Source: Brevundimonas intermedia
GTDB lineage: Bacteria > Pseudomonadota > Alphaproteobacteria > Caulobacterales > Caulobacteraceae
Assembly (NCBI RefSeq): GCF_004614235.1
Contig: NZ_SPVH01000007.1
Coordinates: 372,001-436,000 of the forward strand
Length of the DNA: 64,000 nucleotides
Direction: 5' to 3'
Shown one piece after another: positions 7,429-17,202 of this stretch. The number at the start of each line of letters is the position of its first letter. Position 1 is the stretch's first letter. A model generated the notes under the pieces. It was given only the letters and a program-made list of their open reading frames with translations. It was not told where the DNA came from and made no database searches. The translations under genes were made by a program, and so were the position numbers.

Positions 7429-8385
7429 TCAGTCCTTGCGAGTGGTCCCAAGGTGAATGTCGCCGCGTTTGCGCGCGATTTCCATCTGCCTGTGGCGCTC
7501 GGCATAGCGTTCTCGCTGAGCGTCGTCGCGCGTGTCGTGGCAACGCTCGCAGCAGACGCCCTCGACGTAGTGGGGCGAGGCGCGACCGGCCTCGTCCACC
7601 GGCAAACGACAACCCCTGCAAAGCGTATGCGGCCCCTGGCTCAGCCCGTGCCCGACCGAGACCCGTTCGTCGAAGACGAAGCATTCGCCTCGCCATAGGC
7701 TCTCATCCTCATCCACCGTCTCAAGGTAGCGCAGTATACCCCCTTCCAGATGGTGAACATTTTCGACGCCCTCCGCCTTTAGGAAGGCCGTCGATTTTTC
7801 GCAGCGGATACCGCCAGTGCAGTACATGGCCACCCGCTTTGCGCCGGTCTGCTCCAGCACGGCGCGGCCTTCGGTGCGGAACCAGTCGGGAAAGTCGCGG
7901 AAGCTGCTGGTATTAGGCTGGATCGCCCCCTCGAAAGCGCCGACCTCGCCCTCGTAATCGTTGCGCGTGTCGATGACCAAGGTCTCGGGATCGGCGATCA
8001 GCGCGTTCCAGTCCGTCGGGGACACATAGACGCCCGCCTGTCGCGCCGGGTCCAGATCGGGCTGGCCCATGGTGACGATCTCGCGTTTGACGCGCACCTT
8101 CATGCGGTGAAAAGGCACGGCGTCCGTCCAGGCGTATTTGAGTTCCAGCGTCTCGAACCCGGGCATGGCGTGGATCGTCGACAGCACCGCCTCGACGGCC
8201 GGCTCCGACCCGGCGATGGTGCCGTTCAGCCCCTCGGGCGCGACCAACAGCGTCCCCCTCACCTCCCCGGCGTCGCAACGGGCCTGAAGCGCATCCCGGA
8301 CAGCGGCGGGATCGGCGACGGGCGCGAAACGATAAAGCGCCGCGACCCGGACGGCTTGGTCTGGCGAGGTCTGGAGTTCGGTCAC
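7429..8385 (-). CDS. trhO: tRNA uridine(34) hydroxylase TrhO (rhodanese family, YceA)
   Basis: The 318-residue enzyme matches TrhO, which uses O2 to hydroxylate U34 of certain tRNAs, the first step towards 5-(carboxy)methoxyuridine. An N-terminal acylphosphatase-like region (GTLLVAPEGLNGTIAG) precedes a rhodanese domain with the active loop Cys189-TGGIR-Cys195. A Cys-rich tail (CRGC and CCERC, about residues 255-290) could bind zinc. It faces the DUF1295 gene with only 7 bases between the stops. Its neighbours on the same strand are tRNA genes. Confidence 0.93.
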   Translation of the reverse strand: MTELQTSPDQAVRVAALYRFAPVADPAAVRDALQARCDAGEVRGTLLVAPEGLNGTIAGSEPAVEAVLSTIHAMPGFETLELKYAWTDAVPFHRMKVRVKREIVTMGQPDLDPARQAGVYVSPTDWNALIADPETLVIDTRNDYEGEVGAFEGAIQPNTSSFRDFPDWFRTEGRAVLEQTGAKRVAMYCTGGIRCEKSTAFLKAEGVENVHHLEGGILRYLETVDEDESLWRGECFVFDERVSVGHGLSQGPHTLCRGCRLPVDEAGRASPHYVEGVCCERCHDTRDDAQRERYAERHRQMEIARKRGDIHLGTTRKD

Positions 8386-8416
8386 GGATCAGGCCCCTCG
8401 CAGGCGCCGGGGATGG

Positions 8417-8490
8417 CGCGCCCAGCAGGACTCGAACCTGCAACATCCCGCTTAGAAGGCGGGTGCTCTATCCGGTTGAGCTATGGGCGC
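8417..8490 (-). tRNA. tRNA-Arg (anticodon TCT)
   Basis: The minus strand folds as a standard cloverleaf: a 7-bp acceptor stem GCGCCCA/TGGGCGC, an anticodon stem-loop with TCT in CCTTCTAAG, and a T-arm with GGTTCGAGTCC. CCA is not needed in the count. It decodes AGA codons. It lies between trhO and the NDUFS4-like gene. Confidence 0.95.
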
Positions 8491-8509
8491 TCTGGCAAGA
8501 CGTCAGGCG

Positions 8510-8815
8510 TCAGTGCGTCCAGGACTGCTTGCGATTGGTGGCGAAGTTGTCGGCATAGGCCTTGATGATCATCGGCGGATCGTTCGGCTCGTGCAGGCGG
8601 AAGGCGATGCCGTGGCGTTCGGCGTATTCGACAGCCTCTTCTTTCGACTCGAAGGTCAGGCGGACCTGACCGTTCATGTCGCTGGAGCTGGTCCAGCCCA
8701 TCAGCGGGTCGATGGTGCGCGCGGAGGCCGGCTCGAATTCCAGACGCCAGTCGCGGCTCTTGGCCTTGCCCGACTGCATCGCGGTTTTGGCCGGGCGGTA
8801 AATGCGAGCCAGCAT
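8510..8815 (-). CDS. ETC complex I subunit, NDUFS4-like family
   Basis: A 101-residue protein matching the alphaproteobacterial homologues of the mitochondrial accessory subunit NDUFS4 (18 kDa) of NADH:ubiquinone oxidoreductase. It begins ARIYRPAKTAMQSGK, and has the conserved PLMGWTSSSDMNGQVRL and EYAERHGIAF segments in the middle. The length is normal for bacterial members. The protein is soluble and thought to help assemble or stabilise the matrix-equivalent (cytoplasmic) arm. It stands alone between two tRNA genes, away from a nuo operon, as is usual. Confidence 0.92.
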   Translation of the reverse strand: MLARIYRPAKTAMQSGKAKSRDWRLEFEPASARTIDPLMGWTSSSDMNGQVRLTFESKEEAVEYAERHGIAFRLHEPNDPPMIIKAYADNFATNRKQSWTH

Positions 8816-8892
8816 GGCGAAATCCTCAGTGACGGCGGAGCCTCTGGCCCTGCCATAACGCGCGCTGGACGTATGATCCAGCGGCCTTCCGT

Positions 8893-8969
<77 letters not shown>

Positions 8970-9014
8970 GACCGAACGGAGCGCTCTATTGGCACTTCAC
9001 GACGCGATCCGCAA

Positions 9015-9494
9015 TCAAGGCTTGAAATAAGGATGTAAAACTTTGTCACCCGGCTTCGCATTGATCTCGGCGGCCCGCCCTGCGCGCAGTTCCAGCACCC
9101 CGTTCGCCGCCCCGTTCGAGGCAATCGGCGCCTCCGAGAAGGGCGTGGCGTGCGATGCGATGGAGACGATTCGTCCCTGGGGGTCGATGTAGAGGATGTC
9201 CAGGGAACTGGGCGTGTTGCGCATCCAGAAGCTCTGCTCGCGCGGCGCTTCGCCCGGCCACTGGAACAGCATGCCGCGATCCGCCTCCAGCGGCGGGCGG
9301 AACATCAGGCCGCGCTGCCGCTCGGGCTCTTCGTCGGCGATCTCGACCCAAAACGGATGTTCGCCGGATGTGGTGACGACGGCCAGCTTTTGAAGCGGTT
9401 CGCCATTGGGGCCGAGCGGCGCCTTGGCGGCGCAACCGGCGACGGCGAGCATCAGTAGTCCCGCCATCAGAAAACGTCTTGTCGCCTCGATCAT
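9015..9494 (-). CDS. DUF192 family lipoprotein
   Basis: The 159-residue protein has a lipoprotein signal ending in the lipobox LAVAGC (Cys about residue 21), so it should be membrane-anchored in the periplasm. The remainder is a DUF192 domain ([35 protein letters not shown]), a small beta-rich fold of unknown function widespread in bacteria and archaea. It lies just downstream of the cold-shock gene with a 21-bp gap and may be co-transcribed with it. Confidence 0.9.
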   Translation of the reverse strand: MIEATRRFLMAGLLMLAVAGCAAKAPLGPNGEPLQKLAVVTTSGEHPFWVEIADEEPERQRGLMFRPPLEADRGMLFQWPGEAPREQSFWMRNTPSSLDILYIDPQGRIVSIASHATPFSEAPIASNGAANGVLELRAGRAAEINAKPGDKVLHPYFKP

Positions 9495-9515
9495 ACGCCT
9501 CTCCTGGGCGCCGAA

Positions 9516-10055
<540 letters not shown>

Positions 10056-10279
10056 TTAAGAACCCCCGCCCGCGCCTCCAGCGGACTCGTCTTTATGTTT
10101 AACACTGTTCCGCGAAAGTTTGAAAAGCGGAAAATGCACGTGAGGGGCGAAGTGTGGGCCTTGAAGGAATAGAGATGCAGGCACGCAACGATAAGCGACT
10201 GCTCTTCTACATCGTCTGAAATGTAAGGCGTTTCTGTTGCCGGGAGCTTTGGGGCTCTACCGTGGACCTGCCCGCGTGG

Positions 10280-10351
10280 CAGTCCCTAGGGGAGTCGAAC
10301 CCCTCTTTTCAGGTTGAAAACCTGACGTCCTAACCGATAGACGAAGGGACC
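10280..10351 (-). tRNA. tRNA-Glu (anticodon TTC)
   Basis: On the minus strand the acceptor stem is GGTCCCT/AGGGACT, the D-arm contains TCTATCGGTTAGGA, the anticodon loop TTTTCAA presents TTC, and the T-arm is GGTTCGACTCC. It is isolated between the cold-shock gene's upstream region and the 3' end of recJ. Confidence 0.95.
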
Positions 10352-10428
10352 GCTGCGCGGGAGAGCCGGCGATATAGCCGCGCCCTCGGGACGGTGCAAG
10401 CTTGGATTTCGAGTTTTTTGGGCCGCCG

Positions 10429-12246
10429 TCAGATCATTCGAGGGTCAGCGACATCCTCGATCTCGAACTGCACGCCCCTGCGGCCGTTCCAGTCATCGGC
10501 CTTCAGCCGGCCGACGATGTTCAGCCCGCCCTGCCCCGACAGCAAGGCCTGGCCAGACGGCAGATCGGCGCACCGCCAGGCGATGGCCTTCACCGAGGCG
10601 CCGTCCGCGCCGACCAGGCGACAACGGACATGACCGCCGTTCATCGCGACGGGTTCGCGCGCCTGAACGCCGGTCAGGGCAAAGCTCGGCTCGGGGTTGG
10701 CGGGACCGAAGGGCGCCAACTGTTCGAAGGATTCGAACAGCTCGCGCGTCGCCGCTCCGGGATCGATCAAGGCGTCGATCTCCAGCACGTCCTGCGACAC
10801 AGCCTCGACCCGTTCGGAGGCCAGCCGCTCGTTCAGGAATGCAGTCAACTCCGCGACACGCGCGCTGTCCATCGTCAGGCCTGCGGCCATGGCGTGACCG
10901 CCCCCCGCCATCAGGATGCCCCTCTCCCACGCCGCCTGGATCGCGCGGCCCAGGTTCATGCCGGGCTGGGATCGTCCCGAGCCCTTGCCCAGTCCCGTCA
11001 CGGGATCGACGCCGATGACGATGACCGGCTTGCGCCAGCGTTCGCGCAGGCGGCCCGCGACGATGCCGACGACGCCGGGGTGCCAGTCCTCGCCCGCGAC
11101 CACGACGACTGCGGTGTCGTCGGCATGGACGCCGGTCGCCTCGACACGGCGGACGGCGGCGTCGGTGACGGACCGCTCGACATCGCGCCGCGACAGATTC
11201 AGCGCATCCAGTTCCATCGCCAGCGCCTCGGCCTCTGCCGGATTATCGGTGGACAACAGCCGCGCGCCCAGGTCTGACCGTCCGATCCGACCTCCGGCGT
11301 TGATCCGGGGCCCCAGGATGAAGCCCGCGTGATTGCTCTTTGCCGGACCAGGCTCCGCGCCCGCTGCCGCCAGCAGGGCGCGCAGACCCGGATTGCGCCA
11401 CTCGCTCATGACCTTGAGACCCAAGCCGGTCAGAGCGCGGTTGAACCCGGTCAAGCCCGTCACGTCACAGATGGCCCCCAAGGCCGCGAGGTCCAGCCAC
11501 TGGCGAATGTCCGGCTCCGGCCTATCGGTGAAAAGGCCGCGCCGCCGTCCCTCGCGGTTCAGGGCCGCCAAAAGCACGAAAACCACCCCCGCCGCCGCCA
11601 GATTGCCTTGACCGGAGGTGCAACCCGGCCTGTTCGGGTTGACGACCGCCAGGGCCGTCGGCGGCTCGCTGCGCATCAGGTGGTGGTCGATGACGACGAC
11701 ATTCAGGGCAATGAAGGCGGCATGAGCCAGCGCCTCGTTCGCCGCCGCGCCGCAGTCCACCGTGATGACCAGATCTGCGCCCGAGGCCTTTAGAGTGTCG
11801 AACGCCTTGGCGCTGGGGCCATAGCCTTCGGTCAGCCGGTCGGGGACATAGATCGACAGCTCGTGACCCATCGCTCGGAACCAGCGCACCAGCAGAGCCG
11901 CGCTGGATGCCCCATCCACATCATAGTCGGCGAAGACGTGGATGTTGGCCTTGGCCTGCAGGGCGTTCAGGATTGCATCGGCCGCCGCATCCATGTCCAT
12001 GAAACTGGACGGATCGGGAAATAGAGCGCGCAGCGTCGGGTTCAGGAAATCGGCCCCTTGATCCGCCGATACGCCACGCGACGCCAGGGCGCGGGACAGA
12101 AGCTCGTCCAGCCCGAGGCCCTGCATGTGGGCACGGGTCGTCGCCGCATCCGCAGGTCGCTGACGCCAGGCGCGCCCTGAGAGAGACCGGGACACGCCCA
12201 GAAATGCATTCAGTGTCTTTGCGCCGCCGTCATCCGCCATCAGCAC
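10429..12246 (-). CDS. recJ: Single-stranded-DNA-specific exonuclease RecJ
   Basis: The 605-residue protein has normal RecJ length and the DHH-phosphoesterase metal motifs: ADYDVDG (Asp107, Asp109, Asp111), ITVDCGA (Asp164) and IDHH (187-189), plus the DHHA1 nucleotide-binding part with GGGHAMAAG further on. RecJ degrades single-stranded DNA 5' to 3' in RecFOR recombination, mismatch repair and base-excision repair. The start is the ATG at 12246; a second ATG two codons later is equally possible. A small lipoprotein gene precedes it on the same strand after 33 bases. Confidence 0.95.
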   Translation of the reverse strand: MLMADDGGAKTLNAFLGVSRSLSGRAWRQRPADAATTRAHMQGLGLDELLSRALASRGVSADQGADFLNPTLRALFPDPSSFMDMDAAADAILNALQAKANIHVFADYDVDGASSAALLVRWFRAMGHELSIYVPDRLTEGYGPSAKAFDTLKASGADLVITVDCGAAANEALAHAAFIALNVVVIDHHLMRSEPPTALAVVNPNRPGCTSGQGNLAAAGVVFVLLAALNREGRRRGLFTDRPEPDIRQWLDLAALGAICDVTGLTGFNRALTGLGLKVMSEWRNPGLRALLAAAGAEPGPAKSNHAGFILGPRINAGGRIGRSDLGARLLSTDNPAEAEALAMELDALNLSRRDVERSVTDAAVRRVEATGVHADDTAVVVVAGEDWHPGVVGIVAGRLRERWRKPVIVIGVDPVTGLGKGSGRSQPGMNLGRAIQAAWERGILMAGGGHAMAAGLTMDSARVAELTAFLNERLASERVEAVSQDVLEIDALIDPGAATRELFESFEQLAPFGPANPEPSFALTGVQAREPVAMNGGHVRCRLVGADGASVKAIAWRCADLPSGQALLSGQGGLNIVGRLKADDWNGRRGVQFEIEDVADPRMI

Positions 12247-12279
12247 ATCATCGCGGGATTCTGCATCCCCGGCGACCGG

Positions 12280-12729
12280 TCATTGCGTCGGGCGGCGATC
12301 GAGCGGCGGCGGCGCCTTGGCGCGATCGCGCAGACTCTGGGCGAAGGCTTCGATGTCCGCCTGGGTGCGGGCGGCATCGGGCGAAACCGGCACGGACTGG
12401 ACCGCAGCCGCCGTCTCGGCGGCGAGAGCCTCGGGATCGGTCAGGGTCCAGTCGATCCGCGCGATCTCGCTGTTCAGCGTCGCGCTGTCGTTTTGCAGGC
12501 GCTGAGCATTGGCGGCGACCTGGGCGACGGGCGGCAGGTCGGTTGGCGCGGCCGGGAAATCCTCCCAGCGGGGATAGTGGCTATTGGCGTCGACCAGTTC
12601 CTGAACACGCGGCGCCAACGGCGAGACGGGCTCGGTCTTGGACGCAGAACCGCCGATGCAGCCGGCCAGCGGCGCTGAGATCGCGACTGCGGCGATCAGG
12701 ATCAGCTTTTTCGAATTCAGCGCGTTCAT
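12280..12729 (-). CDS. Small lipoprotein of unknown function
   Basis: The 149-residue protein starts with a lipoprotein signal peptide ending in PLAGC (Cys24), predicting a lipid-anchored periplasmic or outer-membrane location. The mature part contains HYPRWEDFPAAPTDLPP and an alpha-helical, Ala-rich stretch, ending in a Pro-rich tail. I know similar small lipoproteins only as conserved hypotheticals of Caulobacterales. It is directly upstream of recJ and divergent from phaC. Confidence 0.8.
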   Translation of the reverse strand: MNALNSKKLILIAAVAISAPLAGCIGGSASKTEPVSPLAPRVQELVDANSHYPRWEDFPAAPTDLPPVAQVAANAQRLQNDSATLNSEIARIDWTLTDPEALAAETAAAVQSVPVSPDAARTQADIEAFAQSLRDRAKAPPPLDRRPTQ

Positions 12730-12813
12730 TTCCTGGCTGGTCTTATGCCATCATCGCCACGCGCGGAAGGGCGGATGAACCGGCCTCCGATGCAGGAAGC
12801 GCGAAGGACGATC

Positions 12814-14754
12814 ATGGCCAAGCTCCCGAAGACGCCGACAGACGCCGCCGAACGCCCGGCGCGCAAGGCCGGACGCCCGACCTCCGCCAAGCCCCGCCCC
12901 CCGCGCCAGCCCAAGCCAAAGCCGGCCGAACCGCAGGAGGCGCCGGCTGAAATCGTCGCCGAGGCCGCGCCCGAACCGACCTTCCCAGGCGCCGCGCAGG
13001 CCGAGATGATCGAGACCCTGTCGATGAACCTGGCCAAGGCGGCCATGATGGCTCAGAGCGCCATTGCAGAAGCCGCCCTGACCCAGGCGGACCGCCCCGC
13101 TGCCCTTTCTCCCGATCCGTTCAATGTCGCCCCCGCGATGACTTCGGTCATGACCAGCCTGGCCGCACAACCCGACAAGATGATGCAGGCGCAGGCCGAC
13201 CTGTTCGGTCGCTATATGCAGCTCTGGTCGTCCACAGCGCGCCAGGCGGCCGGTGAGGCGCCCGACCCCGCCCCGACCGACAAACGGTTCAAGGACCCGG
13301 CCTGGTCCGAAAACCCGATGTTCGATATGATGCGTCGATCCTATCTGCTGACCTCGGACTGGATGAACGGCCTGATCGCGGGCGTGGAGGATGTCGATCC
13401 GACACTGAAACGCCGCGCCCAATTCTTCACGCGTCTGCTGACGGACGCCTTCTCCCCGTCGAACTTCTTGGCGTCCAATCCCGTCGCTCTGAAAGCGTTG
13501 GCCGAAACGAGCGGCGAATCGCTGGTGAAGGGGATGCAGAATTTCGCCGCCGATTTGGAGCGCGGCGGCGGGTCGCTGCGCATCAGCCAGGCCGACTATG
13601 GCAAGTTCGTCGTCGGCGAGAACGTCGCCACCGCGCCGGGCCAGGTCGTCTGGCGCGATGAGCTGTTCGAACTGATCCAGTATGCGCCGACGACCGAGAC
13701 CCAGCATGAAATTCCGCTGCTGATCTTCCCGCCCTGGATCAACAAATTCTACATCATGGACCTGCAGCCGGCGAACTCGCTGATCCGCTGGCTGTCGGCC
13801 CAGGGCTTTACGGTCTTCGTCTGTTCCTGGGTCAATCCGGACAAGGACAAGGCCGATTTCGGCTTCGACCAGTATCTGGAAAAAGGCATCTATCGCGCGG
13901 TCGAGAAAACGCTGAAACAGGCCGGGACCAAGCAGTTGAACGCCGTCGGCTACTGCATCGGGGGCACCCTGCTGGGCGCCGGCCTCGCGCACATGGCGGC
14001 CAACGGCGACAAGCGGGTCGCCGCCGCCACCTTCTTCGCCGCCCAGCACGACTTCGCCGAGGCCGGCGACCTGCTGCTGTTCACGGACGAGCACTGGATC
14101 GCCGAGATCGAGCGTCAGATGGATGCGGCGGGCGGCGTCCTGCCCGGCGCAGCCATGGCCGAGACCTTCAACGCCCTGCGCTCCAATGACCTGATCTGGT
14201 CCTTCTTCATCAGCAACTATCTGCTGGGCAAGGATCCGCCCGCCTTCGACCTGCTGTTCTGGAACGCCGACCAGACGCGGATGCCCAAGACGCTGCATCT
14301 GGACTATCTGCGCCAGATGTATGGGGCCAACGTCCTGGCCCAGGGCGCCTTCCAGATCGGCGGGCTGACGGCGGACCTGTCGAAGGTGACGATCCCGCTC
14401 TATTTCCAAGCCAGCCGCGAGGATCACATCGCGCCGATGAACTCGGTCTATCGCTCCGCCAAACTGTTCGGGGGCAAGGACGTCACCTTCACCCTGGCGG
14501 GATCGGGCCATATCGCCGGCGTCATCAACGCCCCAGCGGCCAAGAAATACCAGCACTGGACCAATGCCGCCCTGCCCGCGACCCTGGCCGAATGGCAGGC
14601 CGACGCGGTAGAGCATTCCGGCAGCTGGTGGGAGCATTGGTCTGCATGGTTGGCCAAGCGTGCCGGAAAGGAAATCCCCGCCCGCGATCCTGAAAAGGGG
14701 CCGCTAAAGCCCATCGAGCCGGCCCCCGGCAGCTATGTGAAAGTGAAGTCTTGA
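12814..14754 (+). CDS. phaC: Class I poly(3-hydroxyalkanoate) synthase PhaC
   Basis: PhaC polymerises 3-hydroxyacyl-CoA into storage polyester granules. The 646-residue protein has the lipase-like box GYCIGG with nucleophile Cys381, plus Asp537 (EDHIAP) and His566 (GSGHIAG) as the rest of the triad. The family core starts around residue 100. The first 60 residues are an unusual Lys/Pro/Ala-rich tail. I start at ATG 12814, which has GAAGGA six bases upstream; in-frame ATGs at 12745 and 12775 lack such a site. The stop overlaps the TTG start of the next gene. No phaA/phaB/phasin genes are adjacent. Confidence 0.95.
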   Translation: MAKLPKTPTDAAERPARKAGRPTSAKPRPPRQPKPKPAEPQEAPAEIVAEAAPEPTFPGAAQAEMIETLSMNLAKAAMMAQSAIAEAALTQADRPAALSPDPFNVAPAMTSVMTSLAAQPDKMMQAQADLFGRYMQLWSSTARQAAGEAPDPAPTDKRFKDPAWSENPMFDMMRRSYLLTSDWMNGLIAGVEDVDPTLKRRAQFFTRLLTDAFSPSNFLASNPVALKALAETSGESLVKGMQNFAADLERGGGSLRISQADYGKFVVGENVATAPGQVVWRDELFELIQYAPTTETQHEIPLLIFPPWINKFYIMDLQPANSLIRWLSAQGFTVFVCSWVNPDKDKADFGFDQYLEKGIYRAVEKTLKQAGTKQLNAVGYCIGGTLLGAGLAHMAANGDKRVAAATFFAAQHDFAEAGDLLLFTDEHWIAEIERQMDAAGGVLPGAAMAETFNALRSNDLIWSFFISNYLLGKDPPAFDLLFWNADQTRMPKTLHLDYLRQMYGANVLAQGAFQIGGLTADLSKVTIPLYFQASREDHIAPMNSVYRSAKLFGGKDVTFTLAGSGHIAGVINAPAAKKYQHWTNAALPATLAEWQADAVEHSGSWWEHWSAWLAKRAGKEIPARDPEKGPLKPIEPAPGSYVKVKS

Positions 14755-15128
14755 ACCGTATCGAACCCAACGCCCTGCTCGCGATCAGCACGGGGGTGGC
14801 GCTGATCCTGCTGATCATGACGGCCAGCGTCTTCGGCGAGACCGGCAATACGGTGAAATACATCATCTCGGCCGTGATCTGCTCGGCCGCCTTCGTCCTG
14901 CTGAACGGACGTATGGCCAAGGCTATGAAGCGCCCGGCGGTTCAACCGATGATCCACCCCGACACGCCCGGCACGGCGGTCTGGGCCGGCCTGTTTCCTC
15001 TGATCGTCATCGGCATGGCGTGCGCGCCGGTCTTCTTTGCGGGCCACGATTATGGGCTGCTGGTGATCATCGCCTCGGTCATCTTTGGCCTGACCGTCGA
15101 TTCCGCCATTCGGGCGCGGCGTGGTTAG
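14751..15128 (+). CDS. Small integral membrane protein of unknown function
   Basis: A 125-residue protein with about four hydrophobic segments (ISTGVALILLIMTASVF, IISAVICSAAFVLL, GLFPLIVIGMACAPVFF, LLVIIASVIFGLTV). Its TTG start overlaps the phaC stop as TTGA, so translation is probably coupled to phaC. There is no recognised domain. Its position after phaC could mean a link to granule or membrane physiology, but that is only context. It is convergent with msrB, overlapping by 4 bases. Confidence 0.7.
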   Translation: MNRIEPNALLAISTGVALILLIMTASVFGETGNTVKYIISAVICSAAFVLLNGRMAKAMKRPAVQPMIHPDTPGTAVWAGLFPLIVIGMACAPVFFAGHDYGLLVIIASVIFGLTVDSAIRARRG

Positions 15129-15637
15129 GCCGCGACGAACTTCAGCGCCACGCCGTTGTTGCAGTAGCGCAGGCCGGTCGGACGAGGGCCGTCGTCGAAC
15201 ACATGTCCCTGATGCCCCAGGCAGCGGGCGCAGTGATATTCGGTGCGCGGAATGCCGATGGCCAGGTCGCCTTTTCGACCGATGTTGGCGGCGATCACGT
15301 CATAGAAGCTGGGCCAGCCGGTGTGGGAATCGAACTTCCACTGCGACCGAAACAGCGGCAGGTCGCAGCCCTTGCAGACGAAGGTTCCGCGCCCGTGCTG
15401 GTCGTTCAGCGGGCTGGAATAGGGCCGCTCCGTCCCCTCGTGCCGCATGACGCGCCATGAGGCGTCACCCAGTCGCCGTCTCCAATCGGCATCGGAGATG
15501 TGGCGATAGGGCGAGGTCGCATACTGCCCCTCCCCCGCCTCGGAGGGTTCGGGAGAACAGGCGGACAGAGCGAGCGCGCTGGCGCCCATCAGAAGGCCCC
15601 GGCGATGCACGATCAGGGACTGGGTCATGCCCTTCAT
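15125..15637 (-). CDS. msrB: Peptide-methionine (R)-S-oxide reductase MsrB, exported lipoprotein form
   Basis: MsrB reduces the R-isomer of methionine sulfoxide in proteins. The 170-residue protein has the structural zinc cysteines Cys88/Cys91 and Cys136/Cys139 and the catalytic Cys159 in RYCNNG, with HTGWPSF earlier. Unlike cytoplasmic MsrB it opens with HRRGLLMG and a lipobox LALSAC (Cys27), suggesting Tat-style export and lipid anchoring, so it would repair periplasmic proteins. Alternative ATG starts exist at 15637 and 15628. No recognisable redox partner gene is adjacent. Confidence 0.92.
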   Translation of the reverse strand: MKGMTQSLIVHRRGLLMGASALALSACSPEPSEAGEGQYATSPYRHISDADWRRRLGDASWRVMRHEGTERPYSSPLNDQHGRGTFVCKGCDLPLFRSQWKFDSHTGWPSFYDVIAANIGRKGDLAIGIPRTEYHCARCLGHQGHVFDDGPRPTGLRYCNNGVALKFVAA

Positions 15638-15668
15638 ACGAAGGACGCAGTGAAATGGTTTCAGCCGC

Positions 15669-16604
15669 TCAGATCAGGCCGGTCGTCTCGTCCAGCCCCA
15701 GCATGATGTTCACATTCTGCACCGCCGCGCCTGACGCGCCCTTGCCCAGATTGTCGAGCAGGGCCACCAGTCGCGCCTGCTCGCCATTGCGGTCGCCGAA
15801 GACGTGCAGACGCAGGCGGTTGGTGCCGTTCAGGCCTTCGGGTTCCAGACCCGACAGGGCCTCGGTTTCTTCCAGATCGGCGACCTCGACGAAATGCTGT
15901 CCGTCATAGGCTTCGACCAGTGCGCCGTGAAGGCGTTCGACGGACGGCGTCTCCGGCAAGGCGGCCAGATGCAGCGGAACCTCCACCAGCATGCCCTGCC
16001 GATAGTTTCCGACCGCAGGCGCGAACAGGACGTCGCGGCTTAGCCCCGTATGTTTCGTCATCTCCGGCACATGTTTGTGCTTCAGCGACAGACCGTAGGC
16101 CCGATAAGCGGTCGCGGCGCCAGGCGCCTCGAACTCGGCGATCATGGCCTTGCCACCCCCGGAATAGCCCGACACCGCATTGACCGTGACCGAATAGGTC
16201 GCCGGAACCAGCCCCGCCCTCACCAGCGGCCGCATCAGCCCGATGAAGCCTGTAGGATAGCAGCCGGGGTTCGACACGAACGACGACCGCGCGATCAGAT
16301 CACGCTGTCCCGCATCCATTTCCGGGAAGCCATAGGCCCAGCCCGGCGCGACCCGATAGGCGGTCGAGGCGTCGATCACCTTGACCGACGGGTTCTCGAT
16401 CATCGCCACGGCTTCCCGCGCCGCATCATCCGGCAGGCACAGGATCACCGCGTCGGCGCCGTTCAGCGCCTCGCGCCTCGCCTCCACATCGCGACGACGC
16501 TCGCCCAGCAGGACCAGTTCCAGATCCGGGCGCGCCTCCAGTCGCTCGCGGATCTCCAGCCCCGTGGTGCCGGCCTCGCCGTCGATGAAGATGGTGTGGG
16601 TCAT
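15669..16604 (-). CDS. argC: N-acetyl-gamma-glutamyl-phosphate reductase, short (type 2) form
   Basis: ArgC makes N-acetylglutamate semialdehyde with NADPH, the third step of arginine synthesis. The 311-residue protein is the shorter ArgC type, with an N-terminal Rossmann fold (FIDGEAGTTGLEI) and the catalytic Cys115 in FVSNPGCYPTGF. It lies downstream of the L13/S9 operon on the same strand, separated by a terminator-like hairpin. Confidence 0.95.
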   Translation of the reverse strand: MTHTIFIDGEAGTTGLEIRERLEARPDLELVLLGERRRDVEARREALNGADAVILCLPDDAAREAVAMIENPSVKVIDASTAYRVAPGWAYGFPEMDAGQRDLIARSSFVSNPGCYPTGFIGLMRPLVRAGLVPATYSVTVNAVSGYSGGGKAMIAEFEAPGAATAYRAYGLSLKHKHVPEMTKHTGLSRDVLFAPAVGNYRQGMLVEVPLHLAALPETPSVERLHGALVEAYDGQHFVEVADLEETEALSGLEPEGLNGTNRLRLHVFGDRNGEQARLVALLDNLGKGASGAAVQNVNIMLGLDETTGLI

Positions 16605-16646
16605 AGGCTGCTCCTGACCGTTCTGCCTTGCGGTAGAAGATAGACA

Positions 16647-16682
16647 AGAAAAAGGGCGCTCCGGGTCTCCCCGAAGCGCCCC
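16647..16682 (-). terminator. Rho-independent terminator of the rplM-rpsI operon
   Basis: On the minus strand GGGCGCTTCGGG pairs with CCCGGAGCGCCC around a 3-nt loop (one T-G wobble), followed by CTTTTTC. It begins about 24 bases after the rpsI stop and lies before the argC start, so it separates the two transcription units. Confidence 0.85.
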
Positions 16683-16705
16683 AAATCCAAACCGCGTGAA
16701 CGCGA

Positions 16706-17200
16706 TTAGCGCTTCGAGAACTGGAAGGAACGGCGTGCCTTGGCGCGGCCGTACTTCTTGCGCTCGACGACGCGGCTGTCGCGGGTCAGGAAGCCGTGCG
16801 GCTTCAGGACCTTGCGCAGTTCCGGTTCGAAGTGCGTCAGGGCGTGCGACAGGCCGTGGCGGATGGCGCCGGCTTGACCCGACAGACCGGAACCTTCGAC
16901 GGTGCAGATCACGTCATATTGGGTAGCGCGGTCCGAAACGGTCAGCGGCTGGGCGATCATCATGCGCAGCACGGGACGAGCGAAGTATTGCTCCTGATCC
17001 TTGCCGTTGACGGTGATCTTGCCGGTGCCGGGCTTGACCCAAACGCGAGCGATCGCGTTCTTGCGCTTGCCGGTCGAATAGGCGCGGCCCTGGGCGTCCA
17101 GCTTCTGGACATAGACGGGGGCGTCGTTCTCGACCGAGGAGCTCAGGCCCTTCAGGGCGTCGAAGCCGGTGGCGGCGGTGTCTTGCGTCGCGTCAGTCAT
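16706..17200 (-). CDS. rpsI: 30S ribosomal protein S9
   Basis: The 164-residue protein contains the S9 core ([31 protein letters not shown]) and the conserved C-terminal tail ending [11 protein letters not shown], whose last arginine reaches the P-site tRNA. An N-terminal extension of about 35 residues precedes the core, as in other alphaproteobacteria. It sits 2 bases downstream of rplM, the standard L13-S9 operon. Confidence 0.98.
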   Translation of the reverse strand: MTDATQDTAATGFDALKGLSSSVENDAPVYVQKLDAQGRAYSTGKRKNAIARVWVKPGTGKITVNGKDQEQYFARPVLRMMIAQPLTVSDRATQYDVICTVEGSGLSGQAGAIRHGLSHALTHFEPELRKVLKPHGFLTRDSRVVERKKYGRAKARRSFQFSKR

Positions 17201-17202
17201 GC

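Noticed and set aside
12751..14637. 628-codon minus-strand open frame opposite phaC
   Set aside because: phaC on the plus strand has the full catalytic triad and family length; the opposite frame is a GC-rich shadow with no recognisable domain.
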